A stretch of DNA of 64,000 nt from Cellulomonas fengjieae. GTDB lineage: Bacteria > Actinomycetota > Actinomycetes > Actinomycetales > Cellulomonadaceae. Position 1 is the stretch's first letter. Every line of letters starts with the position of its first letter. The notes under the pieces are model-generated. The model had not been told where the DNA came from and did no database searches. It saw nothing but the letters and a program-made list of their open reading frames with translations. Both the position numbers and the translations under genes were made by a program. This document shows positions 51,385 through 63,772 of this stretch, in pieces. The stretch is taken from assembly GCF_018388465.1 (NCBI RefSeq), contig NZ_CP074404.1, positions 2,046,001 through 2,110,000 on the forward strand, given 5' to 3'.

Positions 51385-53001
51385 GTGGAGCGAGAGCGCG
51401 GTCCCGGCACCGGGTCGCTCGAGACGTACCGGTCGATGCGCGACTTCAGCCGCACGCCGGAGCCGGCCGGTGCCCGTGCGGGTACCGCTCCGGCGACCGC
51501 GCGCCGGTTCGTCGTGCAGCGCCATCGCGCGCGCCGCCTGCACTACGACCTGCGGTTCGAGATCGACGGCGTCCTGGTCAGCTGGGCGGTCCCTCGCGGC
51601 CCGACGCTCGACCCCGCGGTGCGGCGCATGGCTGTCCACGTCGAGGACCACCCGCTGGAGTACGCCGACTTCGAAGGCGTGATCCCGGCGGGCGAGTACG
51701 GCGGCGGTGACGTCATCGTCTGGGACCGCGGCACGTGGGAGCCCACGAAGACCCAGGACCCCGCCGCCGAGGTGGCCGGCGGCGAGCTGCACGCCGTGCT
51801 GCACGGCTCCAAGCTCCGCGGGCACGTCGTCCTGGTGCGGCGGGACGGGGCCGACGACGGCAGCAAGGAGCAGTGGCTCCTGCTGCACAAGCGCGACGAG
51901 CACGCCGTCCCGGGGTGGGACGCGGAGGATCATCCGCGGTCCGTCCTGAGCGGGCGCACGAACGACGAGGTCCAGGCGGACCCCGACCGGCTGTGGCGCT
52001 CCGACCTGCCCGCGGCGGAGGCTTCCATCGACCTGCACCCCGAGCCCGTCGCGCCGCCCACGGCCGACGAGCTCGCCGCCCTGGACGACCTCGGCCCGGC
52101 CGGCACCTGGGACGTCTTCGGCCGGCGCCTCCGGCTGACGAACCTCGACAAGGTGCTGTTCCCCGCACGCGACCGAGAGGAGCCCGTGACCAAGCGGGAG
52201 CTCGTCCGCTACGCCGCGCTCGTCGCGCCCGTCGCGCTCCCCTACCTGCGCGGCCGCGCCCTCAACATGCACCGCTTCCCGCAGGGCGCGGCCCACAAGG
52301 GGTTCTGGCACAAGCAGCTGCCCGAGCACGCACCGGCGTGGGTGGGGCGCTGGGTGAACCCCGAGGCCGACCCCGGGGAGACGACCACCTACCTGGTGGT
52401 CGACGAACCGGCCGCACTGGTGTGGGCGGCCAACTTCGGCGCCCTCGAGTGGCACGCGTGGACCTCCCGGACGGCCGACCCGCACCTGCCCACGTACGCC
52501 CTGATCGACATCGACCCGGGCACCTCGACGTCCTGGCAGGACGTGCTCCTGCTCGCCCGGCTGCACCGCGACGCGTTCGAGCACCTCGGCGTCCGCGCCC
52601 AGCCCAAGCTGACCGGGCGGCGAGGCATCCAGATCTGGGTCCCCATCGCCACCGGCCCCACCTTCGACGACACCCGAGCCTGGGTGCAGACCCTGTCGCG
52701 CACCGTCGGCAAGGTCGTCCCCGACCTGGTCAGCTGGCGGTGGGAGGTGCGCGAGCGCGGTGGACAGGCGCGCCTGGACTACACCCAGAACGCGATCAAC
52801 AAGACGCTCGTCGCCCCGTACAGCCCGCGGGCGGCGGCCGGTGCGCCGGTCTCCGCACCCATCGCCTGGGACGAGCTCGACGAGCCGTGGCTCCGGCCCG
52901 ACGCGTTCACCCTGCGCACGGTCCCGGACCGGATCGCACAGCGAGGGGACCTGTTCGCGACCGTGCTCACGGCCGACCAGGCTCTCCCGAGGATCCGGTA
53001 G
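51385..53001 (+). CDS. LigD-type phosphoesterase-polymerase without ligase domain
   Basis: 538-residue two-domain DNA-repair protein. Residues ~40-180 are the LigD 3'-phosphoesterase: RFVVQRHRARRLHYDLRFE (~41-59) with the metal His and Arg/Asp residues, SWAVPRGPTLD and YGGGDVIVWDRGTWE. Residues ~250-530 are the LigD archaeo-eukaryotic primase-type polymerase, with the catalytic pair in ALIDIDPG (~370-377) and GRRGIQIWVPI (~410). The usual ATP-dependent ligase domain is absent and the gene ends cleanly, so a separate ligase and Ku must act with it elsewhere. GTG at 51385; divergent from the PAS-ANTAR-STAS gene. Confidence 0.9.
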   Translation: MERERGPGTGSLETYRSMRDFSRTPEPAGARAGTAPATARRFVVQRHRARRLHYDLRFEIDGVLVSWAVPRGPTLDPAVRRMAVHVEDHPLEYADFEGVIPAGEYGGGDVIVWDRGTWEPTKTQDPAAEVAGGELHAVLHGSKLRGHVVLVRRDGADDGSKEQWLLLHKRDEHAVPGWDAEDHPRSVLSGRTNDEVQADPDRLWRSDLPAAEASIDLHPEPVAPPTADELAALDDLGPAGTWDVFGRRLRLTNLDKVLFPARDREEPVTKRELVRYAALVAPVALPYLRGRALNMHRFPQGAAHKGFWHKQLPEHAPAWVGRWVNPEADPGETTTYLVVDEPAALVWAANFGALEWHAWTSRTADPHLPTYALIDIDPGTSTSWQDVLLLARLHRDAFEHLGVRAQPKLTGRRGIQIWVPIATGPTFDDTRAWVQTLSRTVGKVVPDLVSWRWEVRERGGQARLDYTQNAINKTLVAPYSPRAAAGAPVSAPIAWDELDEPWLRPDAFTLRTVPDRIAQRGDLFATVLTADQALPRIR

Positions 53002-53008
53002 GCCCCCG

Positions 53009-53641
53009 GTGCTGTCCCGGTCCCTGGGCGCGTTCCTCGGTGTGCTCGTCGGCGCGGCGGCACGGCTGCGCCGTGGCGGCCGGCCGTTGCACCCGCGCGG
53101 CACGGTGCTGCGGGGGACGCTGCGGATCGACGCCGACCCGGATGCTCCGGGCGCACGGCCGGCGTACGTGGGCCCCGCGCTCGTCCGGGTGTCACGCGCC
53201 GCCGGCCTGCCACCCCCGTGGCCGGACGTGCACGGGCTGGCGTTCCGCTGGCAGGAGGACGGCCGCCTCAGCGACGTGCTCCTGTCCTCCACGGGCAACG
53301 GGCGGCTCGGCCGGTTCGTGCTGTCGCCTCGGCGGGGCGCCTGGTCGGGCTGGTTCACCTCCGTCATGCCGTTCCGCACCGGCGAGGGGCCAGTGCTGCT
53401 CGCGGCGTGCCCGACCGCCGCGGCACGCGGAGGTGACGCCCCGGTCGTCGACGTGGTGCTGCTGTCCGCACGCGCGGGGGGCCCGTGGCACCGGTGGGGC
53501 CGGCTCACCGCGTCGGCCGTGGACCCGGAGGGGATCCGGTTCGACCCGGTGCTGCACGCCCCGGCCGGCCTGGGCACCTACCCGTGGGCAGCGGCCCTGC
53601 GGCTGCCCGCCTACCGGAGGGCGCGCCGCCCACTGAGGTGA
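53009..53641 (+). CDS. Conserved-type hypothetical protein downstream of LigD-like gene
   Basis: 210-residue protein I do not recognise. It opens with a hydrophobic stretch (~3-18) followed by Arg-rich sequence and PLHPRGTVLRGTL (~26-38). The rest is beta-rich, with YVGPALVRVSRAAGLP and ASAVDPEGIRFDPVL blocks, and the HPRG motif near the N-terminus is reminiscent of catalase-related folds, though no heme ligand is evident. GTG at 53009 begins seven bases after the LigD-like stop, so the genes are probably cotranscribed, which suggests a repair- or stress-linked role, unproven. Confidence 0.7.
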   Translation: MLSRSLGAFLGVLVGAAARLRRGGRPLHPRGTVLRGTLRIDADPDAPGARPAYVGPALVRVSRAAGLPPPWPDVHGLAFRWQEDGRLSDVLLSSTGNGRLGRFVLSPRRGAWSGWFTSVMPFRTGEGPVLLAACPTAAARGGDAPVVDVVLLSARAGGPWHRWGRLTASAVDPEGIRFDPVLHAPAGLGTYPWAAALRLPAYRRARRPLR

Positions 53642-53755
53642 CCGCGCCCGGTCACGGCCCCGGCGACCGGTCCCCCGCCCTGCCCGGCAGCTGGCTGACC
53701 GGCCGGTCCTGGCGGCCGTCGGGGAGGCGTGCGATCCTGGAACCGGCTTGAGCAC

Positions 53756-54073
53756 GTGGCCGTGGCAAGAACCGAACGGACGCCTGCTGTGACCAAGGAC
53801 ATCGTCAGCCGGACCGACTGTGCCGCCGCCCCGCCGTACGTGGTGTGGCGCGCACTGCTCGCCGCCGCACAGTTCGGCCTGCGCGGCAGGGCACGCTGGG
53901 CGGACATCACGTACCGCGCCACGGCGCACCTGATCCCGCACCGGGACAGCACCCGGCTGGTCCTCACCGGCGCGCCTGACCGCGTGCCCGCCTGCGCGTC
54001 GAGCCTCCGGCAGCTCCACGCCCGGCGGCAGGCCAAGCGGGACCTGCACCACCTCGCACAGGCCGCGTCGTGA
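53756..54073 (+). CDS. Small hypothetical protein
   Basis: 105-residue protein of unknown function. It is Arg/Ala-rich and mostly helical, with RTDCAAAPPYVVWRALLAAAQ near the N-terminal third and an Arg/Lys/His-rich C-terminus. GTG at 53756 gives MAVARTERTPAV; GTG at 53729 (too close to its GGGGAGG) and GTG at 53789 are alternatives. No motif supports a function. It lies between the LigD-associated gene and a glycosyltransferase. It could be a real small gene or a spurious frame in GC-rich DNA. Confidence 0.45.
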   Translation: MAVARTERTPAVTKDIVSRTDCAAAPPYVVWRALLAAAQFGLRGRARWADITYRATAHLIPHRDSTRLVLTGAPDRVPACASSLRQLHARRQAKRDLHHLAQAAS

Positions 54074-54115
54074 GGGATCGCCTCGGGTCGGACCGGTCCC
54101 ACGTCGAGCCTCGGC

Positions 54116-55102
54116 ATGCAGATGGCCGTTGAGACCGCAGCGGACGGCCTGCGAGCGCAGTACGTGCTTCCGCTGCGCTGGGAACACGACGACGAGCTCG
54201 ACGAGCTGACCGACTACCTGGTGATGATCGCCCGCCATCTGCCGGTCGTCGTGGTCGACGGGTCGCCGGACGGCCTGTTCCAGGAGCACGCCCGGCGGTG
54301 GTCGGAGGCGGTGCAGCACGTGCGACCAGCGCCCTGGCCCGGACGCAACGGCAAGGTCGCCGGGGTCATGACCGGCCTTCGGCTCGCCCGCGAGGAGGCG
54401 GTCGTGATCGCCGACGACGACGTCCGCTGGCGGCCCGACCAGCTGCGCGCGGCCGTCGCACTCCTCGAGCACGGTGAGGTCGTGCGCGTGCAGAACGTCT
54501 TCGAGCCCATGCCGTGGCACGCGCGCTGGGACACGGCACGGTCGCTGGTCAACCGCGGGCTCGGCGCCGACTTTCCCGGCACGCTCCTCGTCCGACGGTC
54601 CGCGGTGCTGCGTGCGGGCGGGTACGACGGTGACGTGCTCTTCGAGAACCTGGAGCTGCTGCGGACGGTTCGGGCGGGTGGCGGCCGCGAGATCCGCGCG
54701 GACGACCTCTGGGTCCGGCGACGCCCACCGACCGTGCGGCACTTCTGGTCGCAACGCGTGCGGCAGGCCTACGACAGCCTCGCTCAGCCGGCCCGGCTGT
54801 GCGCCGAGGCGGCCGTCCTGCCGACCCTCGTGTGGGCGTTGCTGCGCCGTCGTCCCGGCCCCGTGGTGGCCCTCGTCGCGGGTGTGTCCGCGATCGCCTG
54901 GCGCGGTCGCCGGCGCGACAGGGGGTCGGACGTCGTCCCCGCCTCCTCGGTCGGTTGGGCCCCGGTCTGGCTCGCGGAGCGGGCGGTCTGCATCTGGGTC
55001 GCCCTCGCGCTCCGTGCCACCGGGGGCGTGCCGTACCGGCGGCAGAGGATGCTCCGGGCCGCCTCGCCGACGTCGTCGTTGCGCCGCCGGACGACCCTGT
55101 GA
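54116..55102 (+). CDS. Family 2 glycosyltransferase
   Basis: 328-residue GT-A-fold glycosyltransferase. After a short N-terminus the VVVVDGSPDGLFQEHARRW block (~45-63) binds the nucleotide-sugar, the DDDVRW motif (~98-103) supplies the metal site, and GADFPGTLLVRRSAVLRAGGYDG (~144-166) lies near the acceptor region. Hydrophobic segments at ~235-260 and ~280-300 suggest membrane association. The sugar and acceptor are unknown; the relatives are enzymes that decorate surface polysaccharides or lipids. ATG at 54116. No neighbouring wall-polymer genes help narrow the role. Confidence 0.85.
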   Translation: MQMAVETAADGLRAQYVLPLRWEHDDELDELTDYLVMIARHLPVVVVDGSPDGLFQEHARRWSEAVQHVRPAPWPGRNGKVAGVMTGLRLAREEAVVIADDDVRWRPDQLRAAVALLEHGEVVRVQNVFEPMPWHARWDTARSLVNRGLGADFPGTLLVRRSAVLRAGGYDGDVLFENLELLRTVRAGGGREIRADDLWVRRRPPTVRHFWSQRVRQAYDSLAQPARLCAEAAVLPTLVWALLRRRPGPVVALVAGVSAIAWRGRRRDRGSDVVPASSVGWAPVWLAERAVCIWVALALRATGGVPYRRQRMLRAASPTSSLRRRTTL

Positions 55103-55311
55103 GCGGGACCCGCGGAGGTCGGGCACACCCGTGCGCCGTCGGCCGCGCACCCCTACGCTCGGGCCGTGGCCCAGCACCGTGCACGCCGCGCCGTCGCCAC
55201 AGTGGGCGTCGCACCGGTACCCGCCGCTACCGGGGCTGATCCGGTGCCCCGGGCCGCGCAGCGGCCCCGGCGCTGAGCATCCGGCCCGCACGCCATTCTC
55301 AAGGAGGAGAG

Positions 55312-57567
55312 ATGGACGCTCGGCAGGACAGCACACCGCTCGTGCAGGACCCCACCCTTCCCCCGGTCGCCGTCGACCCCGCCGTGCAGGCCGCGGAGGA
55401 ACGGCACTGGACACCCGCGAAGATCGCGGTCTGGGTGGCCATCGCCCTGCTGGGCGGGGTCAGCTGGGTCATCATCGCGATCATCCGCGGCGAGACGATC
55501 AACGCCATCTGGTTCGTGTTCGCGGCGGTGTGCTCGTACCTGATCGCCTTCCGCTTCTACTCCAGGTACATCGAGAGACACCTGGTGCGGCCCGACGACC
55601 GCCGCGCCACCCCGGCCGAGTACAAGGCCGACGGGCGTGACTACGTCGCGACCGACCGGCGGGTGCTCTTCGGGCACCACTTCGCCGCGATCGCCGGCGC
55701 CGGACCGCTGGTCGGCCCTGTGCTCGCCGCCCAGATGGGCTACCTGCCCGGCACGATCTGGATCATCGTGGGCGTGATCCTGGCGGGTGCGGTCCAGGAC
55801 TACCTGGTCATGTTCTTCTCGATGCGACGCGGCGGACGCTCGCTGGGTCAGATGGCCCGCGACGAGCTGGGGGTCGTCGGCGGGACTGCGGCCCAGCTCG
55901 CCACCCTCGTCATCATGGTCATCATCATCGCGATCCTGGCGCTGGTCGTCGTGAACGCCCTGGCCGAGAGCCCGTGGGGCGTGTTCTCCGTGTCGATGAC
56001 GATCCCGATCGCCCTCCTCATGGGGTGCTACCTGCGCTTCCTGCGTCCGGGGAAGGTCACCGAGGTCTCGATCATGGGCTTCGTGCTGCTGATCGCCGCG
56101 ATCGTCGGCGGCGGCGTGATCGCCGACACCGCCTGGGGCTCGGAGCTCTTCCTGCTCGACAAGGTCACGATCGCGTGGGGCATCATCATCTACGGCTTCA
56201 TCGCCGCGGTCCTGCCGGTGTGGCTCCTGCTCGCCCCGCGCGACTACCTGTCGACGTTCATGAAGATCGGCACGATCGTCATGCTCGCGGTCGCGATCGT
56301 CATCGTCCGCCCGGAGATCGACGTGCCCGCGGTCAGCGAGTTCGCGTCCTCGGGCACCGGCCCCGTCGTCGCGGGGACCCTGTTCCCGTTCCTGTTCGTC
56401 ACGATCGCGTGCGGTGCGCTGTCGGGCTTCCACGCGCTCATCGCCTCGGGGACCACGCCCAAGCTGCTGGAGAAGGAGCGCCAGACCCGGTTCATCGGCT
56501 ACGGCGGCATGCTCATGGAGTCGTTCGTCGCGATCATGGCGCTCGTCGCGGCGCTCTCCATCGACCGCGGCATCTACTTCGCGATGAACTCCTCCGCGGC
56601 GCTCACCGGCGGCACGGTCGAGGGTGCGGTCGCGTTCGTCAACGGACTCGGCCTGCAGGGTGTGAACCTCACGCCCGACATGCTCACCACCACCGCGGAG
56701 AACGTCGGCGAGGAGTCGATCGTGTCCCGCACAGGTGGGGCCCCGACGCTCTCCGTCGGGCTCGCGAACATCATGTCCGGGTTCATCGGCGGTACCTCGA
56801 TGATGTCGTTCTGGTACCACTTCGCGATCATGTTCGAGGCGCTGTTCATCCTCACGGCTGTCGACGCCGGCACCCGCGTGGCCCGGTTCATGCTGCAGGA
56901 CAGCATCGGCAACCTGGTCCCGCGGTTCAAGGCGACGTCGTGGCGTCCGGGGGCCTGGATCGCGACGGCGATCATGGTGGGCGCCTGGGGTGCGGTCCTC
57001 CTGATGGGCGTCACCGACCCCCTCGGCGGCATCAACACGCTGTTCCCGCTGTTCGGCATCGCGAACCAGCTCCTCGCGGCGATCGCGCTCGCCGTCTGTC
57101 TGGCCATCGTCGCCAAGCAGGGCACGTTCCGGTACCTGTGGATCGTCGCGCTGCCGCTCGCCTTCGCGTCGGCGGTCACGATCACGGCGTCGATGTACAA
57201 GATCTTCTCGTCGGTCCCGTCCATCGGGTACTTCGCTCAGAACAGGGCCTTCTCCGACGCTCTCGCAGCCGGAGAGACGCAGTTCGGCACCGCCACCAGC
57301 GTCGCGGCGATGGAGGCGGTGGTCCGCAACACGATGATCCAGGGCGTCCTGTCCATCGTGTTCGTCTCGCTGGCGATCATCGTGATCCTCACCGCGCTGT
57401 GGGCCACCGTGAAGTCCTTCCGTGCCGGCGGCGGCCCGAGCAGCGAGGATCCCGCTGTGCCGTCGCGGACCTTCGCACCGTCCGGCTGGATCGCCACGCC
57501 TGCCGAGAAGGAGCTCGAACGGCAGTGGGCGGACCTGCCCGGCAGGGTCCCGGCGGGGCACCACTGA
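55312..57567 (+). CDS. cstA: Carbon starvation protein CstA (peptide/pyruvate transporter)
   Basis: 751-residue membrane protein with about 16-18 predicted helices from ~35 to 705. Members of this family take up pyruvate or peptides during carbon limitation in enterobacteria. The N-terminal block GHHFAAIAGAGPLVGPVLAA (~117-136) is the CstA family hallmark, and WYHFAIMFEALFILTAVDAG (~502-521) is also conserved. The C-terminal tail is cytosolic. ATG at 55312 has AAGGAGGAGAG directly upstream. Its stop overlaps the ybdD ATG (TGATG), the usual cstA-ybdD pairing. Confidence 0.95.
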   Translation: MDARQDSTPLVQDPTLPPVAVDPAVQAAEERHWTPAKIAVWVAIALLGGVSWVIIAIIRGETINAIWFVFAAVCSYLIAFRFYSRYIERHLVRPDDRRATPAEYKADGRDYVATDRRVLFGHHFAAIAGAGPLVGPVLAAQMGYLPGTIWIIVGVILAGAVQDYLVMFFSMRRGGRSLGQMARDELGVVGGTAAQLATLVIMVIIIAILALVVVNALAESPWGVFSVSMTIPIALLMGCYLRFLRPGKVTEVSIMGFVLLIAAIVGGGVIADTAWGSELFLLDKVTIAWGIIIYGFIAAVLPVWLLLAPRDYLSTFMKIGTIVMLAVAIVIVRPEIDVPAVSEFASSGTGPVVAGTLFPFLFVTIACGALSGFHALIASGTTPKLLEKERQTRFIGYGGMLMESFVAIMALVAALSIDRGIYFAMNSSAALTGGTVEGAVAFVNGLGLQGVNLTPDMLTTTAENVGEESIVSRTGGAPTLSVGLANIMSGFIGGTSMMSFWYHFAIMFEALFILTAVDAGTRVARFMLQDSIGNLVPRFKATSWRPGAWIATAIMVGAWGAVLLMGVTDPLGGINTLFPLFGIANQLLAAIALAVCLAIVAKQGTFRYLWIVALPLAFASAVTITASMYKIFSSVPSIGYFAQNRAFSDALAAGETQFGTATSVAAMEAVVRNTMIQGVLSIVFVSLAIIVILTALWATVKSFRAGGGPSSEDPAVPSRTFAPSGWIATPAEKELERQWADLPGRVPAGHH

Positions 57568-57773
57568 TGCGCGCGCTCGAGGGCGCGCGCCGGGCGGGGC
57601 ACCGGCTCGCCTGGTACGTCCACGGTCTGGTCGGCCAGGACGCGTACGACAAGTACGTCGCGCACATGAGGGCGACCCACCCCGACGACCCGCGGCCGGT
57701 GATGACGGAGCGGGCGTTCTGGCGCGACCGGGCGGACCGCCAGGACGCGAACCCGCAGGGCCGCTGCTGCTGA
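57567..57773 (+). CDS. ybdD: YbdD/YjiX (DUF466) small protein paired with CstA
   Basis: 68-residue cytosolic protein of the YbdD/YjiX family. It contains the conserved VGQDAYDKYVAHMRATHPDD stretch (~23-42) and ERAFWRDR (~48-55). In enterobacteria it accompanies BtsT/CstA pyruvate transporters. ATG at 57567 shares its first base with the cstA stop (TGATG), so the two are translated together. The C-terminal RCC ending is common in the family. It is followed by a strong terminator. Confidence 0.93.
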   Translation: MRALEGARRAGHRLAWYVHGLVGQDAYDKYVAHMRATHPDDPRPVMTERAFWRDRADRQDANPQGRCC

Positions 57774-57779
57774 CGCGAC

Positions 57780-57813
57780 AGCGGGCGCGGCACCGACCGG
57801 TGCCGCGCCCGCT
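57780..57813. terminator. Bidirectional terminator after cstA-ybdD and GH10
   Basis: A perfect 15-bp stem with a GACC loop lies between the ybdD stop (57773) and the convergent GH10 stop (57845). Confidence 0.88.
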
Positions 57814-57844
57814 GCGCGTCGTGTGCGACGACCCGAGGTCCGGG

Positions 57845-59323
<1,479 letters not shown>

Positions 59324-59347
59324 TCAAGAGCAGATCCCGACGCGAAG

Positions 59348-59369
59348 GTTTCGATAGTTTTTCCGAAAC
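59348..59369 (-). promoter_or_regulatory. GTTTCG/CGAAAC inverted repeat upstream of GH10 gene
   Basis: GTTTCG (59348-59353) and CGAAAC (59364-59369) form a 6-bp inverted repeat with a ten-base spacer, in an AT-rich stretch about 95 bases upstream of the GH10 start. A matching GTTTCG half-site occurs in the other GH10 promoter (61167-61172). Confidence 0.55.
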
Positions 59370-59375
59370 GGTTTA

Positions 59376-59391
59376 TCACCCGGACGGGTGA
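59376..59391. promoter_or_regulatory. TCACCC-N4-GGGTGA inverted repeat
   Basis: TCACCCGGACGGGTGA has perfect 6-bp arms. It lies between the GTTTCG repeat and the shared palindrome in the GH10 promoter region and has no counterpart at the second GH10 gene, so it may be specific to this gene. Confidence 0.4.
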
Positions 59392-59393
59392 AG

Positions 59394-59405
59394 TACACCG
59401 GTGTA
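59394..59405. promoter_or_regulatory. Shared palindrome TACACCGGTGTA (copy 1)
   Basis: A perfect 12-bp palindrome 140-150 bases upstream of the minus-strand GH10 start. An identical copy sits upstream of the second GH10 gene at 61151-61162. Likely a regulator-binding site for the xylan locus. Confidence 0.65.
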
Positions 59406-59513
59406 GAAGGCCGCCATCTGGGCGATGAGGGAGCAGACGGCGGCCCGGATCGGGGCACGCCTGTTCGGCGTCTCGCAACTATCGGGGCGCGGCGTACCGA
59501 CCGCGGAGGGCCG

Positions 59514-59984
59514 TCAGGGCGCCGCGCTCAGCCGGTGGATCTCGATGCGGACCCGGCCCTCGTCCAGCCGCGGTGTGAGCAGGCCCAGGAAGGCGCCTGT
59601 GCGCAGGTAGACCGGGCCGTCGGCGCCGACGTCGAACCGCGGTGTCGTGAGGATGGGAGCCGGCGCGTCGGGCGCGTGCACCGCGGCGTTGGTGACGGAG
59701 ACGACCGCGCCGTCGGCGAGCCGGATCTCGTACCGGGCCCACAGCTCGGTGGAGCCGTCGGCGCGCTCGAGATTCCAGTCCGCGCCGCCCGGGAGCACGG
59801 TCCCCTGCAGACCGTCGGACACCGTCCCGCCGACGACGGGGATCACCCGGCGGTGTCCGGTGGGGGTCTGTCCCACGTCCACGACCGGTCCCAGGAGCGC
59901 GTCGATCGTGAAGAGGTGCGTGCTGCGTACCGACCTGCCTCGTGGGCCGACCTTCGCCGCGTCCGGCCCCGTGTCCTCGGTCAC
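59514..59984 (-). CDS. DUF3237 family protein next to LacI regulator
   Basis: 156-residue protein resembling DUF3237 members, small beta-barrel-like proteins of unknown function. The TVLPGGADWNLERADGSTEL-like stretch (~71-90), the YEIRLADGAVVSVTNAA block and VYLRTGAFLGLLTPRLDEG near the C-terminus fit the family. GTG at 59984 (MTEDTGPDA) is the most likely start but has no strong Shine-Dalgarno. It starts 41 bases after the LacI regulator stop and is probably the second gene of that operon, so it may take part in xylan or aromatic-ester catabolism; unproven. Confidence 0.75.
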   Translation of the reverse strand: MTEDTGPDAAKVGPRGRSVRSTHLFTIDALLGPVVDVGQTPTGHRRVIPVVGGTVSDGLQGTVLPGGADWNLERADGSTELWARYEIRLADGAVVSVTNAAVHAPDAPAPILTTPRFDVGADGPVYLRTGAFLGLLTPRLDEGRVRIEIHRLSAAP

Positions 59985-60025
59985 GGAGGGTGACAGTACG
60001 CCTGCCCGCAGGGACCACGGTGAAG

Positions 60026-61063
60026 TCACGCCCCGGCGCGGCGCGTCGGCGTGCTCTCCCGCTGGACCAGGCGCATACCCGCGCGGTGCAGCACGGGAGG
60101 CTGCGGCCTCCCCGGGCCGAGACGTTCCTGCACCCGACGGTGCAGGATCTCGACGGCGACCTCCGCGATCTCGCGGCGGCCGGGGTCGATCGTGGTGAGC
60201 GTCGGCACGCAGAAGCGGGAGTCCTCGATGTCGTCGAAGCCGACGACTGCGACGTCCTGCGGGATGGCCAGCCCACGCGTCTGGAGCTCGTGCATGGCCC
60301 CGATGGCGAGTGCGTCGTTGAAGGCGACCACGCCGTCGACGGGGGCGCCGGAGTCGAGCACCTGGGCCATGGCGCGGGCGCCGTTGGCGCGGTGCCAGCC
60401 GTCGTCCGCCCAGCCGAGGTGCCGGCTGTCGACGTCTATCCCCCGAGCCGCCAGTGCGTCGCGGTAGCCGGAGAAGCGCAAGGACGCCGACCCGGCGGTC
60501 CGGGCATGGAGCATGCCGAGGACGGCGATCCGGTGTCGCCCCGCGTCCAGGAGCAGGTCCGTCGCCGCCCGCGCCCCCTCGACGTTGTGCATGCTCACGT
60601 GGTCCACGCTCGACGAGAACAGCTGCTCGCCCAGCAGCACGAGTGGGTAGCCGAGTCCCTCCAGGAGATGCGCGTCGCTCTGGACGAGGGCGGCGGGGCT
60701 GAAGATCAGCCCGTCGAGCAGGCCGCGCCGGGGCACCCGCAGCGCCGCCAGCTCGCCGTCCCGGGTGAACCCCGTCGGTTCGATGAGCACCTGGAGCCCG
60801 TGCCGACGCGCGGCCTCGAGGACCTCGTCGGCGAGCTCGCCGAAGTACGGCTGCCCCACCTCGGGGACGGCCAGACCGACCACCCCGCTGCGGCCGGAGC
60901 GGAAGATCCTGGCCGTCACGTTGATCTCGTAGCCGAGCGCGTCGACGGCGGCGAGCACGCGCTCCCTCGTCGCGTCCCGGATGTGCGGGTACCCGCTGAG
61001 GACGTTCGAGACGGTCTTCACCGACACCCCGGCGTGCCGTGCGACGTCCGCCATCGTCGTCAC
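60026..61063 (-). CDS. LacI-family transcriptional repressor of the xylan locus
   Basis: 345-residue LacI/GalR regulator. The helix-turn-helix MADVARHAGVSVKTVSNVLSG (~4-24) and hinge region with YEINVTARIFRSGRSGVVGL precede the periplasmic-binding-like sensor domain (~62-335), which binds a sugar effector, likely xylo-oligosaccharides. Key blocks are VVAFNDALAIGAMHEL (~228-243) and VAVVGFDDIEDSRFCVPTLT (~254-273). GTG at 61063 has GGAGGAGGGG just upstream. It is divergent from the GH10-GH62 gene and autoregulation via the 61203-61218 operator is likely; the two GH10 genes flank it. Confidence 0.92.
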   Translation of the reverse strand: MTTMADVARHAGVSVKTVSNVLSGYPHIRDATRERVLAAVDALGYEINVTARIFRSGRSGVVGLAVPEVGQPYFGELADEVLEAARRHGLQVLIEPTGFTRDGELAALRVPRRGLLDGLIFSPAALVQSDAHLLEGLGYPLVLLGEQLFSSSVDHVSMHNVEGARAATDLLLDAGRHRIAVLGMLHARTAGSASLRFSGYRDALAARGIDVDSRHLGWADDGWHRANGARAMAQVLDSGAPVDGVVAFNDALAIGAMHELQTRGLAIPQDVAVVGFDDIEDSRFCVPTLTTIDPGRREIAEVAVEILHRRVQERLGPGRPQPPVLHRAGMRLVQRESTPTRRAGA

Positions 61064-61150
61064 GGCCCCTCCTCCACCCTCGCCGCCCGCTGCACCGGGG
61101 CGCCTCGCGCCACGTGCCGACGCCGAGAGTGCTCGCTCCCGGCTCCGCGG

Positions 61151-61162
61151 TACACCGGTGTA
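61151..61162. promoter_or_regulatory. Shared palindrome TACACCGGTGTA (copy 2)
   Basis: Identical to the site at 59394-59405. It lies between the divergent LacI gene and the GH10-GH62 gene, 131 bases upstream of the latter's ATG, followed by CGTTTCGG (61166-61173), which also follows copy 1 on its strand. Confidence 0.65.
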
Positions 61163-61202
61163 AATCGTTTCGGGACCTGGCCGCCCGGTCCGAGGTCCAC
61201 CA

Positions 61203-63737
<2,535 letters not shown>

Positions 63738-63772
63738 CTCCCCTGCCCCTGCCCGCCGACCTGAGCCGACCC

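Noticed and set aside
55153..57564. Long open frame opposite cstA on the minus strand
   Set aside because: Low-complexity charged sequence with no domain; shadow of cstA.
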